DNA of 64,000 nucleotides from JAJFJD01 sp965228975 (GTDB lineage: Bacteria; Pseudomonadota; Alphaproteobacteria; UBA8366). Position 1 is the first letter of the stretch. Each line of letters begins with the position of its first letter. The stretch spans positions 3,534,001 to 3,598,000 of the forward strand of contig OZ245851.1 of NCBI GenBank assembly GCA_965228975.1, in the 5' to 3' direction. The notes beneath the pieces were generated by a model. The model was given only the letters and a program-made list of their open reading frames with translations, made no database searches and was not told where the DNA came from. The position numbers were made by a program, and so were the translations under genes. This document shows, in pieces, positions 8,911 through 17,697 of the stretch.

Positions 8911-10938
8911 ATGAACAACAAGATCGAATTGCGAATTGCAAAACGCGAACCCTTCGCTGGCGGTCATGAGTTCGGCGCCTCCGGCGCCTACGAGCGCCTG
9001 ACCGGCCGCGCCCATTTCGCGGTCGATCCCTCGCATCCGGCGCAAGCGGGCATCGTCGACTTGGACAAGGCGCCGGCGAACGCCGATGGTCTGGTCGAAT
9101 TCGTTTCCGACGTCATCATCCTGAAACCGGTTGACCCGGCGCGCGGGAACAAGCGTGTCTTCTTCGATTACGGTAACCGCGGCAACCTGCGGGCGGTCCA
9201 ATTCTTCAACGATGCCCCGCCGACCAACGATCCCATTACTTTGGAGGACGCGGGCAACGGGTTCTTCTTCCGGCGCGGATACACGGTGGTTAGCGCCGCC
9301 TGGCAGGGAGACTTGCTGCCCGGCGACGGACGCATGCTGCTTGACTTGCCGGTGGCAACCGACAACGGCGAGCCGATCACCGGCCCTGTTCGAGTGGAGT
9401 TCATCGCCGACCGCCCCGGGATTACCACATATCCGTTGAGCGGTACCCCCTCGACCCGCAGCCATCCGACCATTTCGCTGGACACGCGCGAGGCGCGTTT
9501 GACCAAACGGCGCTACGCGGACGACGAACGTATCGACGTGCCCGCCGATCAATGGCAATTCGCCCGCATCGAGGGTGGTGTCGGTCTCGACAATCAGGGT
9601 GCGCAAACATCGATCATCGCTTCAGACACCAACATCTATATGCCCGGCGGCTTCGACACCGGATGGATCTACGAGCTTGTTTACACCGGGCGTGACCCAT
9701 TGGTGCTGGGTCTGGGACATGTGGTCGTGCGCGACTTGGTCAGCTTCCTGAAATACGAGGACGCGGACAGCGCCGGCACACCGAACCCTCTCGGCGGACC
9801 GTCCTCCGTCGAGAAGACATATGGCTGGGGCCGTTCGCAGACCGGGCGGTGCATTCGAGATTTTCTCTATCGCGGCTTCAATGCGGATGCGGACGGCCGG
9901 CAGGTCTTCGACGGCGTGCTGCCGCATGTCTCGGGCGCGGGGCGCATGTGGATGAACTACCGCTTCGCCAATGTGGTCGCACCGGCAGGACAGCAATACG
10001 AAGAGCATTTCAATCGGGCCGACCACTTCCCGTTCTCCTATGCAGAATGCACGGATCACCTTACCGGCAGGACCGATGCCATCCTCAAGCGCCCGGATAC
10101 CGACCCCTTGGTCATCCATACGCAGACCGCGACGGAGTATTGGCAGCGCCGTGGCTCATTGGTGCATACCGACACGGAAGGCAACGACCTGGAACAGCCA
10201 GAGAATGTGCGTGTGTTCCTATGGTCGAGTTCCCAGCATTTTGCCGATCCCAATCTGAAGAATCCGACGCGCGGCGTCTGTCAAAACAATTGCAACGTGG
10301 TCGCCACGTCGATGCTGTTCCGCGCGATGCTCGAAGCCATGGACCGCTGGGCGACCGACGGCACCAGACCGCCCGACAGTCGTATCCCGACCCGCGCCGA
10401 CGGTACCCTGGCGACCATCGAGGAATGGCGTGATCAGTTCCCGCATATTCCCGGCGTATCTATCCCGCGGGCGCCTGCGAGCTTGCCGTTGCTCGATTTC
10501 GGTCCCGATTCCGACAATGGTATCCTCTCAAAGGAACCGCCGGACATCATCGATGCGGATGGTTACCCGATCCTCATTCCATCGGTCGACGACGATGGTA
10601 ACGATGTGCCAGGCGTCCGCGCACCCATGGTCGGCGCCCCCCTCGCCACCTATACCGGTTGGAATCTGCGGGCGCGCCACTATGGCGAAGGCGCGATGCA
10701 CGAATTCACCGGCAGTACGGTTCCCCTCCCCGAAACGCCGGAAAACCGGCATGCGACGGGCGATCCGCGACGATCGATCTCTGAACGGTACGGCGACGCC
10801 GCCGGCTATGTCGAGGCGATCAAGGCCGCGTCCTTGGCCCTCGTCGCGGACGGCTTGATGCTGGAGGAAGACGTGGAACGCGCGGTCGCTCTTGCGGCCG
10901 ATTGGGGCGCGCCGCGCCACGACGCCGATCTCGACTGA
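8911..10938 (+). CDS. Large alpha/beta hydrolase domain-containing protein
   Basis: A 675-residue protein of the alpha/beta hydrolase domain group recognised by its N-terminal signature KREPFAGGHEFGASGAYERLTGRAHFAVDP. The segment YGWGRSQTGRCIRDFLYRGFN carries a G-x-S-x-G-like nucleophile elbow (GRSQTG), and later a conserved GVCQNNCNVV is seen. There is no signal peptide, so the protein should be cytoplasmic. Members are annotated as putative esterases, but the substrate is not known. The start ATG 8911 is preceded by GGGAGAG. The gene is transcribed alone and converges on the M28 peptidase gene with only a six-base gap, leaving no room for a separate terminator. Confidence 0.78.
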   Translation: MNNKIELRIAKREPFAGGHEFGASGAYERLTGRAHFAVDPSHPAQAGIVDLDKAPANADGLVEFVSDVIILKPVDPARGNKRVFFDYGNRGNLRAVQFFNDAPPTNDPITLEDAGNGFFFRRGYTVVSAAWQGDLLPGDGRMLLDLPVATDNGEPITGPVRVEFIADRPGITTYPLSGTPSTRSHPTISLDTREARLTKRRYADDERIDVPADQWQFARIEGGVGLDNQGAQTSIIASDTNIYMPGGFDTGWIYELVYTGRDPLVLGLGHVVVRDLVSFLKYEDADSAGTPNPLGGPSSVEKTYGWGRSQTGRCIRDFLYRGFNADADGRQVFDGVLPHVSGAGRMWMNYRFANVVAPAGQQYEEHFNRADHFPFSYAECTDHLTGRTDAILKRPDTDPLVIHTQTATEYWQRRGSLVHTDTEGNDLEQPENVRVFLWSSSQHFADPNLKNPTRGVCQNNCNVVATSMLFRAMLEAMDRWATDGTRPPDSRIPTRADGTLATIEEWRDQFPHIPGVSIPRAPASLPLLDFGPDSDNGILSKEPPDIIDADGYPILIPSVDDDGNDVPGVRAPMVGAPLATYTGWNLRARHYGEGAMHEFTGSTVPLPETPENRHATGDPRRSISERYGDAAGYVEAIKAASLALVADGLMLEEDVERAVALAADWGAPRHDADLD

Positions 10939-10944
10939 TAGGCG

Positions 10945-12213
10945 TCAATCCCGCAGGTCGAGGGATGGAGTTCGGCACGCCTCGAGCACGATCGCAGCCG
11001 TGAGCGCGGTTGCCATTGCCAGGTCATCGCGACCGACCTTATCGACCCGGTCTTCCCGCGTCAGGACATAACGGAGTGCGGAATCCTTATCGTCGAAACC
11101 GGCAACCAAACGGAACGCCGGGATACCGTGGCGCGCGAAATTGTAATGGTCGGAATTACGCATCAGGGGCCGGTAGAATTCAAGACCGACACCCGCATAG
11201 TCGGCAATCCGCGACAGGAATCCCTCGATCTTCGCAAATCCGCTGGTAAGCGCAGTCAGCCGCGGAGCGCCGGCAATCGAATCAAGATTGACGTTCAGGG
11301 CGATGCGATGCCGTTCCTCCGGCGAGAGAGCATCCACATACCGTGCCGAGCCAGTGAGCGCCCATTCCTCCAGGTTAAACAAACAGACACGGAGGCCCCG
11401 CTGCATCGACTCCATATGCGGCGCCATTGCGCGCGCCACCGCGAGCACCGCCGCGAGGCCGGTCGCATTGTCGATCGCGCTTTCCCCCAACGGATGCCCA
11501 TCGATATGCGCGCTCAACACGACCAGGTCGTCGGTTTGACCTGGCAGGTCGACGAACAACGATTCCGCGACGTCGTCCGGCGTCGCCGTATCGATGGAAA
11601 GACGAACACGCGGGCACCGATCACCGTCCGACCGTAATGCGGCAGCCGCTTCCTGCGTGATGGCGGCAGCCGGTATATCGTCCGCACCATTCCGTCCGGA
11701 AGACCCCGTCGCGAGCAGGTCACCCGGCAAATGATAGCCGATCAAGAACCCGACCGCGCCGTGTTCCCGCGCCGCATCGTATTTCGCACGCCGGTGAACG
11801 GTGTCCGGCGAGATCATGTATTCATGCCGAACCAGCACGATCCGGCCACGCACGCGATCCGCCGCCCGATGAATATCCTCGGGCGTGCCGCGGCCGAGAT
11901 CGACCACCTCTGCCTCCAGCCCGCCAGGGGGCGTCACAGGCGACCAAACCAACGCATGACAATCGAGCTGTTCCACCGATGGCGTGAGACGTTCCAACGT
12001 TTGGCCGGTTCGGCGCCATCCGTCGAACGGCATGGCAAACGAAGTCCACCGTTCGGGGAAAGTCGATTCGAGCCGGTCTTTCAAATAGGAAACCGCCTTC
12101 TTCTCGGACTCCGTGCCGCAGAAGCGGCCCCCGCAATGGCAAAGGGCCTCGAAGTCGCGCCACAGCTCATCCGTGTTCGCCACTGCCTGTCGTATATCCG
12201 TCTCGGTTACCAT
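10945..12213 (-). CDS. M28-family zinc aminopeptidase
   Basis: A 422-residue metallopeptidase of family M28 (aminopeptidase Y/S type) that removes N-terminal residues using two zinc ions. The ligand set is readable in order: HID in LSAHIDGHP, D in AIDNATG, EE in FNLEEWALTGS, D in LNVNLDSIAG and H in RNSDHYNFARHG. A PA-like insert lies in the first half (RGRIVLVRHEYMISPD). No signal peptide is visible, so it is probably cytoplasmic, unlike many secreted members. It is divergent from the cupin gene at 12413 and convergent with the preceding gene. The peptide substrate is unknown. Confidence 0.87.
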   Translation of the reverse strand: MVTETDIRQAVANTDELWRDFEALCHCGGRFCGTESEKKAVSYLKDRLESTFPERWTSFAMPFDGWRRTGQTLERLTPSVEQLDCHALVWSPVTPPGGLEAEVVDLGRGTPEDIHRAADRVRGRIVLVRHEYMISPDTVHRRAKYDAAREHGAVGFLIGYHLPGDLLATGSSGRNGADDIPAAAITQEAAAALRSDGDRCPRVRLSIDTATPDDVAESLFVDLPGQTDDLVVLSAHIDGHPLGESAIDNATGLAAVLAVARAMAPHMESMQRGLRVCLFNLEEWALTGSARYVDALSPEERHRIALNVNLDSIAGAPRLTALTSGFAKIEGFLSRIADYAGVGLEFYRPLMRNSDHYNFARHGIPAFRLVAGFDDKDSALRYVLTREDRVDKVGRDDLAMATALTAAIVLEACRTPSLDLRD

Positions 12214-12412
12214 CGGTTCCCTCCACCTATCGTGCAGAAATGCGCGATCAACCTATTATCATTGAGCGTCAGCTGCTGCGGTATCGCAAAAATTCGTCTC
12301 CGCTCCCGACCGATCGGACGGTCCACTGGCTGGATCGTCGTACAATTGGTATTTTTGAAGAGACACGAACAAGAATTTAACCGGACAGCACCTAACGACG
12401 GAGTGAAACGCG

Positions 12413-12916
12413 ATGGGATACGACCTGAACCGGCTTTCGACTGAATTCCGGGACATCTTGACCGAGGACCCAGGACCGAGCGGCCGGGAAAAAGTCCGGC
12501 AAGTTCTGGAAAAAGCGCTCGTCGACGACGGTTTCGTGGATGCCTACCTTGGGCCCGACAATAAGGAACCGCGCAAGATCTTGTATGAAGACCCCGATTT
12601 GAAGTTCTGCATCGTCGCGCATGTCCATGAAGGCGCGAAGAACTCCAAACCGCATGATCACGGATCCTCCTGGGCGATTTACGGCCAGGCGGCGGGAAAG
12701 ACCACGATGACCGAGTGGAAAATCACCAAATCCCGCACCGACGATGAGCCCGCCGCGGTCGAGGTCGATTCGGTCTATGAAATGACACGGGGCATGGCCA
12801 AACTCTACGACGTGGGCGATGTGCATTCGCCAAGCCGGTCCGGACCGACGCGCTTGATCCGCATCGAGGGTGAGAATCTGGACAACGTGAAGCGCGACCC
12901 GTTCGTCAAGGCGTAG
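12413..12916 (+). CDS. Cupin-fold protein, cysteine dioxygenase-like
   Basis: A 167-residue soluble protein with a single cupin barrel. The metal-binding first motif is visible as PHDHGSSWAIYGQAAGKTTMTEW, and the second is around YDVGDVHSPSRSGPTRLIRI with a later His. The layout resembles thiol dioxygenase-like cupins that oxidise a small thiol using iron. The two close histidines (HDH) support metal binding, but the substrate cannot be read from sequence. GGAG at about 12400-12403 precedes the ATG. It is monocistronic. A non-catalytic cupin or isomerase remains possible. Confidence 0.72.
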   Translation: MGYDLNRLSTEFRDILTEDPGPSGREKVRQVLEKALVDDGFVDAYLGPDNKEPRKILYEDPDLKFCIVAHVHEGAKNSKPHDHGSSWAIYGQAAGKTTMTEWKITKSRTDDEPAAVEVDSVYEMTRGMAKLYDVGDVHSPSRSGPTRLIRIEGENLDNVKRDPFVKA

Positions 12917-13257
12917 CCACCCGGTAGCAACACGGTGAGACCGGGCCGGTTTCCAGTTTGGCGACCGGTCCGGCAGCATATTCGGTACGAAAGTCTCTCA
13001 TATCATAGGGGTTATCGGCGGCGCGGGTGTCTTACGACGCCGAACTTATCCACAAAAACCTCCATAAATATTTGACATATAACTGTTATTTTTTGGGTAC
13101 AAACCCGAGCAAGAGCCTAGCCAAGAGCGGTATTGTGCCCGGCGCGCGGCCTCGTCACCGTTTATCCCAACACGATGTCCCCGCGGATGTGCAAACGCAT
13201 CCGAATCCACAGAGACATCGACAGGGGAAAGTGACGGAAGAGCGCAAAACAACCGCA
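12917..13257. other. Spacer before bactofilin gene with a stem-loop
   Basis: No independent gene is seen. A 10-bp stem CCGGGCCGGT (12941-12950) / ACCGGTCCGG (12964-12973) follows the cupin gene and could act as a 3' end structure, although it lacks a T-run. From 13027 onward the bactofilin frame stays open, but the composition is AT-richer than normal coding sequence here. I therefore treat 13027-13257 mainly as upstream region. Confidence 0.4.
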
Positions 13258-13845
13258 ATGGCGAATTCTCATCATCAAGTTCGACCCCATGTCCTAACCA
13301 CACCGGCCATGGGTAATTCATCGACGTCCGGTGCATCCCGCCTCCTAATCGCGTCGGACCAGTGTATCGTCGGCGATGTCAGCTTCAGCGGGACGGTACA
13401 AGTCGATGGCAGGATCGAAGGCGACGTGTCGGCCAACCGGGTTGTCGTCAGCCCCGGCGCTGTCGTGGATGGCGCGGTCAAGGGCCGGTCGGTCTATATC
13501 GATGGTACGGTGAACGGCGTAATCGATTGCGGCGCGGTATCGCTTGCGTCGACCGCCTCGGTTAACGGCGACATCACTTACGAGACGATGACGATTGCCT
13601 CCGGCGCGTCGATCGTCGGCCTCTGTTGCGACCGCACCAGATTGGCGGAGGCGAAAACGCCGCGGGAGACACAGACCGATTTGCCGCCCCTGCCGTTCAA
13701 CAAGATCAAGAAGGTCAAGAGCGCGATACGGCCGCACGCCCTCGAAGATATGCGACCTGCACCGCGCGCGACGCCGCAGGCACCGATGACGATGCGCGCG
13801 GTCTGGGATGCAATCCAAGAGTCCGACGAAACAGCGCTTTCCTAG
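13258..13845 (+). CDS. Bactofilin-family cytoskeletal protein
   Basis: A protein of about 195 residues with the central bactofilin beta-helix: repeated short strands such as CIVGDVSFSGTVQVDGRIEGDV, RVVVSPGAVVDGAVKG and SASVNGDITYETMTIASGASIVG, spaced every 16-18 residues. Bactofilins polymerise without nucleotide into membrane-bound filaments used in stalk growth, cell shape or polar positioning. The flanks (N-terminal about 35 residues and the Pro/Lys-rich C-terminus) look disordered, as usual. I chose ATG 13258; GTG 13231 and a start at 13027 are in frame and would lengthen it by 9 or 77 residues. No peptidase partner (often adjacent to bactofilins) is present. Confidence 0.82.
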   Translation: MANSHHQVRPHVLTTPAMGNSSTSGASRLLIASDQCIVGDVSFSGTVQVDGRIEGDVSANRVVVSPGAVVDGAVKGRSVYIDGTVNGVIDCGAVSLASTASVNGDITYETMTIASGASIVGLCCDRTRLAEAKTPRETQTDLPPLPFNKIKKVKSAIRPHALEDMRPAPRATPQAPMTMRAVWDAIQESDETALS

Positions 13846-14020
13846 CTTTCAGCGAAACCATCTTGGCCTATTATACTAAGTGTCGGTCATCCTCTTGGCC
13901 GATGCGGCGGCTCCATTCATCCGCATATGCGTTGCGCCACGCGCAATCCCGCCATACCGCCGTCTCGCGTTCCCTGCGCGTGCGCCCACAACGCCCCGAA
14001 ACCACGAACGGGACATCGTC

Positions 14021-15427
14021 ATGGATTCCACCGATCTTGCCTTTCTTCCCGCCACCGACGCCGCGGCGCTCATCCGCGACAAAAAACTGTCGCCGGTCGA
14101 ATTGATGCAGGCGGTGCTGTCCCGCATCGAAACTCTGGAGCCCGCCGTTAACGCCTTCGCGACACTCATCGCGGATCAGGCGATGGACGGAGCTAAGGCA
14201 GCGGAAGCCGCCGTTTCCGACGACAAACCGCTCGGCCCGCTACACGGCATCCCGGTCACGATCAAGGACCTCGCCGTCATGAAAGACGTGCCGATGGAAT
14301 CCGGCTCCTTGATACAAAAAGGCAATATCGGCGCCTTCGACACGCCCTTCGTCGCCCGCCTGAAAGAGGCCGGCGCGATCCCGCTCGGAAAGACGACCAC
14401 GTCCGAATTCGGTTGGAAGGGCGTAAGCCAAAGCCCACTGACCGGCATCACCCACAATCCCTGGAAGCATGGCTACAATGCGGGCGCATCTTCCGCCGGT
14501 GCCGGCGCCGGCGCGGCAGCGGGATACGGTCCTCTGCATCAGGGATCGGATGGTGCCGGGTCGATCCGCATGCCGTCGCATTTCTGCGGCGTTTTCGGCA
14601 TCAAGCCATCCTATGGCCGCGTCCCCAACTGGCCGGTCAAGAACAACGATCAGACGTCGCATAACGGGCCCATGACCCGAACAGTGGCCGACGGCGCGCT
14701 CATGCTCCGGGTGATGTCCGGCCCTGATCCGCTGGACCACTACAGCCTGGAATCCCCGCCGGCGGACTACCCGAATTCGCTCGACCGCGACATGAAAGGC
14801 ATCCGCATTGCCTACAGCCCGGACCTGGGACATGCGCGAGTCGACCCCGAGATCGCCGATATGGTCAAGGATGCGGTCGGCGTTTTCGAATCGCTCGGCG
14901 CGACCGTGGAAGAGGTCACCCCCGGTTGGGGGCCGGACGGGCCCGAACTGATCCGCTTCTTCTGGGCCGCGCACGAACTCAGCTACGCCGCCTATCTCGA
15001 CGAATGGGAAGACAAGATGGATCCGGGTCTCGTCGCCTGCATCCGTTCGGCGCAGAACCATCCGACCGAAACCTACATGCAGATGCGCGAGCGAAAGCTC
15101 GCTTATGTCGGTGCCATCCACACGTTCTTTACCGAGTGGGACTTTCTGCTAACACCCGCCGTCTCGGTCGCGGCCTTCCCGGCGGAACGGCTGCAACCGG
15201 AACATTGGCCCGAACATCCCTGGGACTGGGTAATGTGGGCGGAGTTTTCCTACCCGTTCAACATGAGCCACAACCCGGCCGCCAGTATCCCCTGCGGCTT
15301 TACCGCCGACGGACTGCCGGTCGGGCTGCAAATCGTCGGACCGCGCCTGAACGACCTCGGGGTGCTGCAAGTCTCCGCCGCCTTCGAGAAAGCCCGACCC
15401 TGGGCGGACAGACGCCCGCCGCTCTAA
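14021..15427 (+). CDS. Amidase signature family amidohydrolase
   Basis: A 468-residue amidase-signature enzyme that hydrolyses a carboxamide to acid and ammonia. The Ser-cisSer-Lys triad is readable as Lys82 (VTIKDLAV), Ser157 (GASSAG) and Ser181 (GSDGAGSIRMPS). The spacings of 75 and 24 residues equal those of the classical members. The usual GGSSGG is GASSAG here, a mild change near the cis-Ser. The frame is open from 13880, but ATG 14021 fits the family start (MDSTDLAFLPATDAAALIRDKKLSPVEL) and has GGGAC upstream. It ends three bases before the convergent ppiC gene. GatA is unlikely because no gatB or gatC is nearby. The substrate is unknown. Confidence 0.87.
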   Translation: MDSTDLAFLPATDAAALIRDKKLSPVELMQAVLSRIETLEPAVNAFATLIADQAMDGAKAAEAAVSDDKPLGPLHGIPVTIKDLAVMKDVPMESGSLIQKGNIGAFDTPFVARLKEAGAIPLGKTTTSEFGWKGVSQSPLTGITHNPWKHGYNAGASSAGAGAGAAAGYGPLHQGSDGAGSIRMPSHFCGVFGIKPSYGRVPNWPVKNNDQTSHNGPMTRTVADGALMLRVMSGPDPLDHYSLESPPADYPNSLDRDMKGIRIAYSPDLGHARVDPEIADMVKDAVGVFESLGATVEEVTPGWGPDGPELIRFFWAAHELSYAAYLDEWEDKMDPGLVACIRSAQNHPTETYMQMRERKLAYVGAIHTFFTEWDFLLTPAVSVAAFPAERLQPEHWPEHPWDWVMWAEFSYPFNMSHNPAASIPCGFTADGLPVGLQIVGPRLNDLGVLQVSAAFEKARPWADRRPPL

Positions 15428-15430
15428 TGC

Positions 15431-16243
15431 TTAGATGGGGTGCGGTGCGGCCGTTCCTTCGGTAGCCGGCTCCCCGTCCAACGCCGCCCCTTCTATCGTG
15501 GCGTAACTGGCAAGGCGCTCAATGTAGTCCGAGACGGCCTGCCGCCAGCTCCTTTCCTGCAAATACCCGGCGATACGGTCCTTCACCGCATCGAACGGCA
15601 GGTCGCGCCCGGGAACCTTCTTGTCGAGACGCAGGACATGCGCGCCGTATCGGCTTTTCACCGGCACCGAACACAGTTGCCCGTCTTCCAGCGCCGCAAG
15701 GAAAGTCTCGAACTCCGGCACCGTATCGCCCCGCGCGACCTGGCCAAGGCGACCATCGGATTTCCCCGAGGAACAGTCGGAGCGCTCGCGCGCGATAGAC
15801 GCGAAGGCCGCAGGGTCTTTCTCGATCACCGCAATCGCCTCCGTCGCCGCCGCGACCGCATTTTCATACCCGTCGGTGTCTTTGGGATCGCAGGCGAACA
15901 GGATATGCGCCGCCTCGTAGAGTTCGGCGGACCGGAATCGGGTGCGATTTTTCTCGAAATACCGGCGACAGGCGTCCTCGTCCGCGACAGGCACACTTAT
16001 CTCGACTTCGAGCAGTTGACGGATCAACGCATCGTCGTCGGTTTCCCGCCGCCCCGATTCGTCGGTTTCAGGCATCGGTTCCAATGCCAAGTCATGCGCT
16101 TCCTGCAACAGGAGTTCGCGAACGATCAACGCTTCCGTCGCCTCGGAGATGGCACGATCCGGCTCGTCAGCCGGATGGTTCTGCACCTCGGCGATAATCG
16201 CCGCCTCGGAGATCACGTTTCCATTTACTAGAATGTCGGGCAT
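15431..16243 (-). CDS. PpiC-type peptidylprolyl isomerase of the nar operon
   Basis: A 270-residue parvulin-type prolyl isomerase. The N-terminal half (MPDILVNGNVISEAAIIAEVQNHP...) is a helical chaperone-like region. The parvulin domain covers about 120-220 with EAAHILFACDP, RSDCSSGKSDGRLGQV and KSRYGAHVLRLDKK. No signal peptide is visible, so it should act in the cytoplasm, where NarGHJ is assembled. The gene lies five bases after narI. A PpiC-like gene closing a nar operon is also known from pseudomonads, which suggests a role in nitrate reductase maturation. The frame stays open back to 16870 through narI, but that part is a shadow; ATG 16243 is chosen. Confidence 0.85.
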   Translation of the reverse strand: MPDILVNGNVISEAAIIAEVQNHPADEPDRAISEATEALIVRELLLQEAHDLALEPMPETDESGRRETDDDALIRQLLEVEISVPVADEDACRRYFEKNRTRFRSAELYEAAHILFACDPKDTDGYENAVAAATEAIAVIEKDPAAFASIARERSDCSSGKSDGRLGQVARGDTVPEFETFLAALEDGQLCSVPVKSRYGAHVLRLDKKVPGRDLPFDAVKDRIAGYLQERSWRQAVSDYIERLASYATIEGAALDGEPATEGTAAPHPI

Positions 16244-16248
16244 GTCCG

Positions 16249-16974
16249 TCACTCCGCCGCTGGGCTGACCGACGCCCGGCCCGTCGTGGATCGCTTGGAC
16301 CGAACGACTTGATATCCCGGCCGCCACAGATACCGCACCGGAGCGCTGAGCATGTGCACGAGGCGGGTGAACGGGAAAAGCAGGAAGATCGTCAACCCCA
16401 GGAAGAGATGAAGTTTGAACACCGGGTGGACATCGGCCACATACGCCGCCGCGCCCGGATCGAAGATGAAGATTCCCTGCGCCCACGTCATGAACTTGAC
16501 CATCTCGCCACCGTCTAGATGGCCGAGCGACAGCGGGATCGTCGCGAGTCCGAGCGCCAGTTGGAACCACAAGATAAGGATGACCGCATTGTCGCTGAAG
16601 GTCGATGTCGACCGGATACGCGCGTCGAACAGACGCCGGTGCATCAGCAAGGTCGCGCCCACAAGCGCCATCACCCCAGCGATGCCGCCGATGACGATCG
16701 CCATGATTTGCTTGAAGCCGTGCGAGATCCCCATCGCGTCGAAGATTTCGATCGGCGTCAACAATCCGACCAAATGTCCGAAAAACACGATCAGCACCCC
16801 CAGATGGAACATCACCGAGCCCCACATGAGTTGCCGTCGCCGCAGCAATTGGCTCGATCCCGAACGCCACGTATACGGCTCGCGATCATACCGGATCACC
16901 GATCCCACGACGAGAACGGCAAGGGCGATATACGGGTAATACCCGAAGACAAGCGTGTTGAGATAGTCAGCCAT
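16249..16974 (-). CDS. narI: Respiratory nitrate reductase gamma subunit NarI
   Basis: A 241-residue inner-membrane diheme cytochrome b that takes electrons from quinol at the periplasmic side and passes them to NarH. Five membrane helices are visible, with candidate heme histidines in MFHLGVLIVFFGHLVGLL near the N-terminus and in FKLHLFLGLTIFLLFPFTRLVHML near the C-terminus. The N-terminal MADYLNTLVFGYYPYIALAVLVVGS and the motif RYDREPYTWRSGSSQLL are typical of NarI. It follows narJ by about twelve bases and is followed directly by the PpiC gene. Confidence 0.96.
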   Translation of the reverse strand: MADYLNTLVFGYYPYIALAVLVVGSVIRYDREPYTWRSGSSQLLRRRQLMWGSVMFHLGVLIVFFGHLVGLLTPIEIFDAMGISHGFKQIMAIVIGGIAGVMALVGATLLMHRRLFDARIRSTSTFSDNAVILILWFQLALGLATIPLSLGHLDGGEMVKFMTWAQGIFIFDPGAAAYVADVHPVFKLHLFLGLTIFLLFPFTRLVHMLSAPVRYLWRPGYQVVRSKRSTTGRASVSPAAE

Positions 16975-16986
16975 CTTCCGGTCTCC

Positions 16987-17697
16987 TCAAGATTCGGTGA
17001 TGTGGGTCGGTGTATCCATGCGATGCAGGATTTCGCGTGTGGCGGGACAGGAGCCATCCGGCGAAACGGCGCCGGCGGCCCCGGGACCGAAGGTCACCGC
17101 TTCCTCTTCCCAGATACGGTCGAGCGCTTCCAGGTCGTCCGGGTCATCGTCCGGATCCTCCAACAGCGCCGCCACCGCATCCGGATCGGCTTTTCCCGCC
17201 GCAAGGTCCACGAGGACGCGGAACACAACGGCGTAGGCACTTTTCCGCTTCCGATGCCGTTCCGCCAAGGCTTCCAGGATATGCATCGGTTCGGCCAGCA
17301 GCTCGCCCGCCTGATCGATCGGCAAGGTGGACAGGAATTCCAGGAAGAGCGGCAGGTAGTCCGGCAATTCCTTGGCGCCGATCGACAGACCGTGTTGCTC
17401 GTACAGCTCCATCAGGTCGACCATCGCCTGTCCACGGTCGCGGCTCTCCCCATGGATATGTTCGAAGAGATAGAGCGACAGCGACCGCGTGCGGTCGAAC
17501 AACATGACATACCGTTCCTGCGCATCGAACAGATCACGGGTGGCCAGATCGTCGATCAACCGGAACAGGCCCGGACGCAACCGTGTGGGGACGAGTCCTT
17601 CGCCCTCGACGATGCGGCGAAGGTCCGGTGCGGCCTCTTGGACTTCCCGCGTCGGGTAATCCAGAAGAATGGACAGAACTTTGAGCGTTTGCGCCAT
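16987..17697 (-). CDS. narJ: Nitrate reductase assembly chaperone NarJ
   Basis: A dedicated cytoplasmic chaperone of about 236 residues that holds apo-NarGH until the molybdenum cofactor is inserted and the complex is attached to NarI. The start MAQTLKVLSILLDYPTREVQEA and the helix-rich interior with RTRSLSLYLFEHIHGESRDRGQAMVDL are characteristic of NarJ/NarW. The C-terminal third (DPDAVAALLEDPDDDPDDLEALD) is unusually acidic. I chose ATG 17697, which shares one base with the narH stop (TGATG) and indicates translational coupling; the frame is open further upstream but overlaps narH. Confidence 0.95.
   Translation of the reverse strand: MAQTLKVLSILLDYPTREVQEAAPDLRRIVEGEGLVPTRLRPGLFRLIDDLATRDLFDAQERYVMLFDRTRSLSLYLFEHIHGESRDRGQAMVDLMELYEQHGLSIGAKELPDYLPLFLEFLSTLPIDQAGELLAEPMHILEALAERHRKRKSAYAVVFRVLVDLAAGKADPDAVAALLEDPDDDPDDLEALDRIWEEEAVTFGPGAAGAVSPDGSCPATREILHRMDTPTHITES

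Noticed and set aside
16244..16870. Extension of the PpiC frame through narI
   Set aside because: NarI is certain in another frame of the same strand; the PpiC start MPDILVNGN at 16243 fits the family and the gap to narI.
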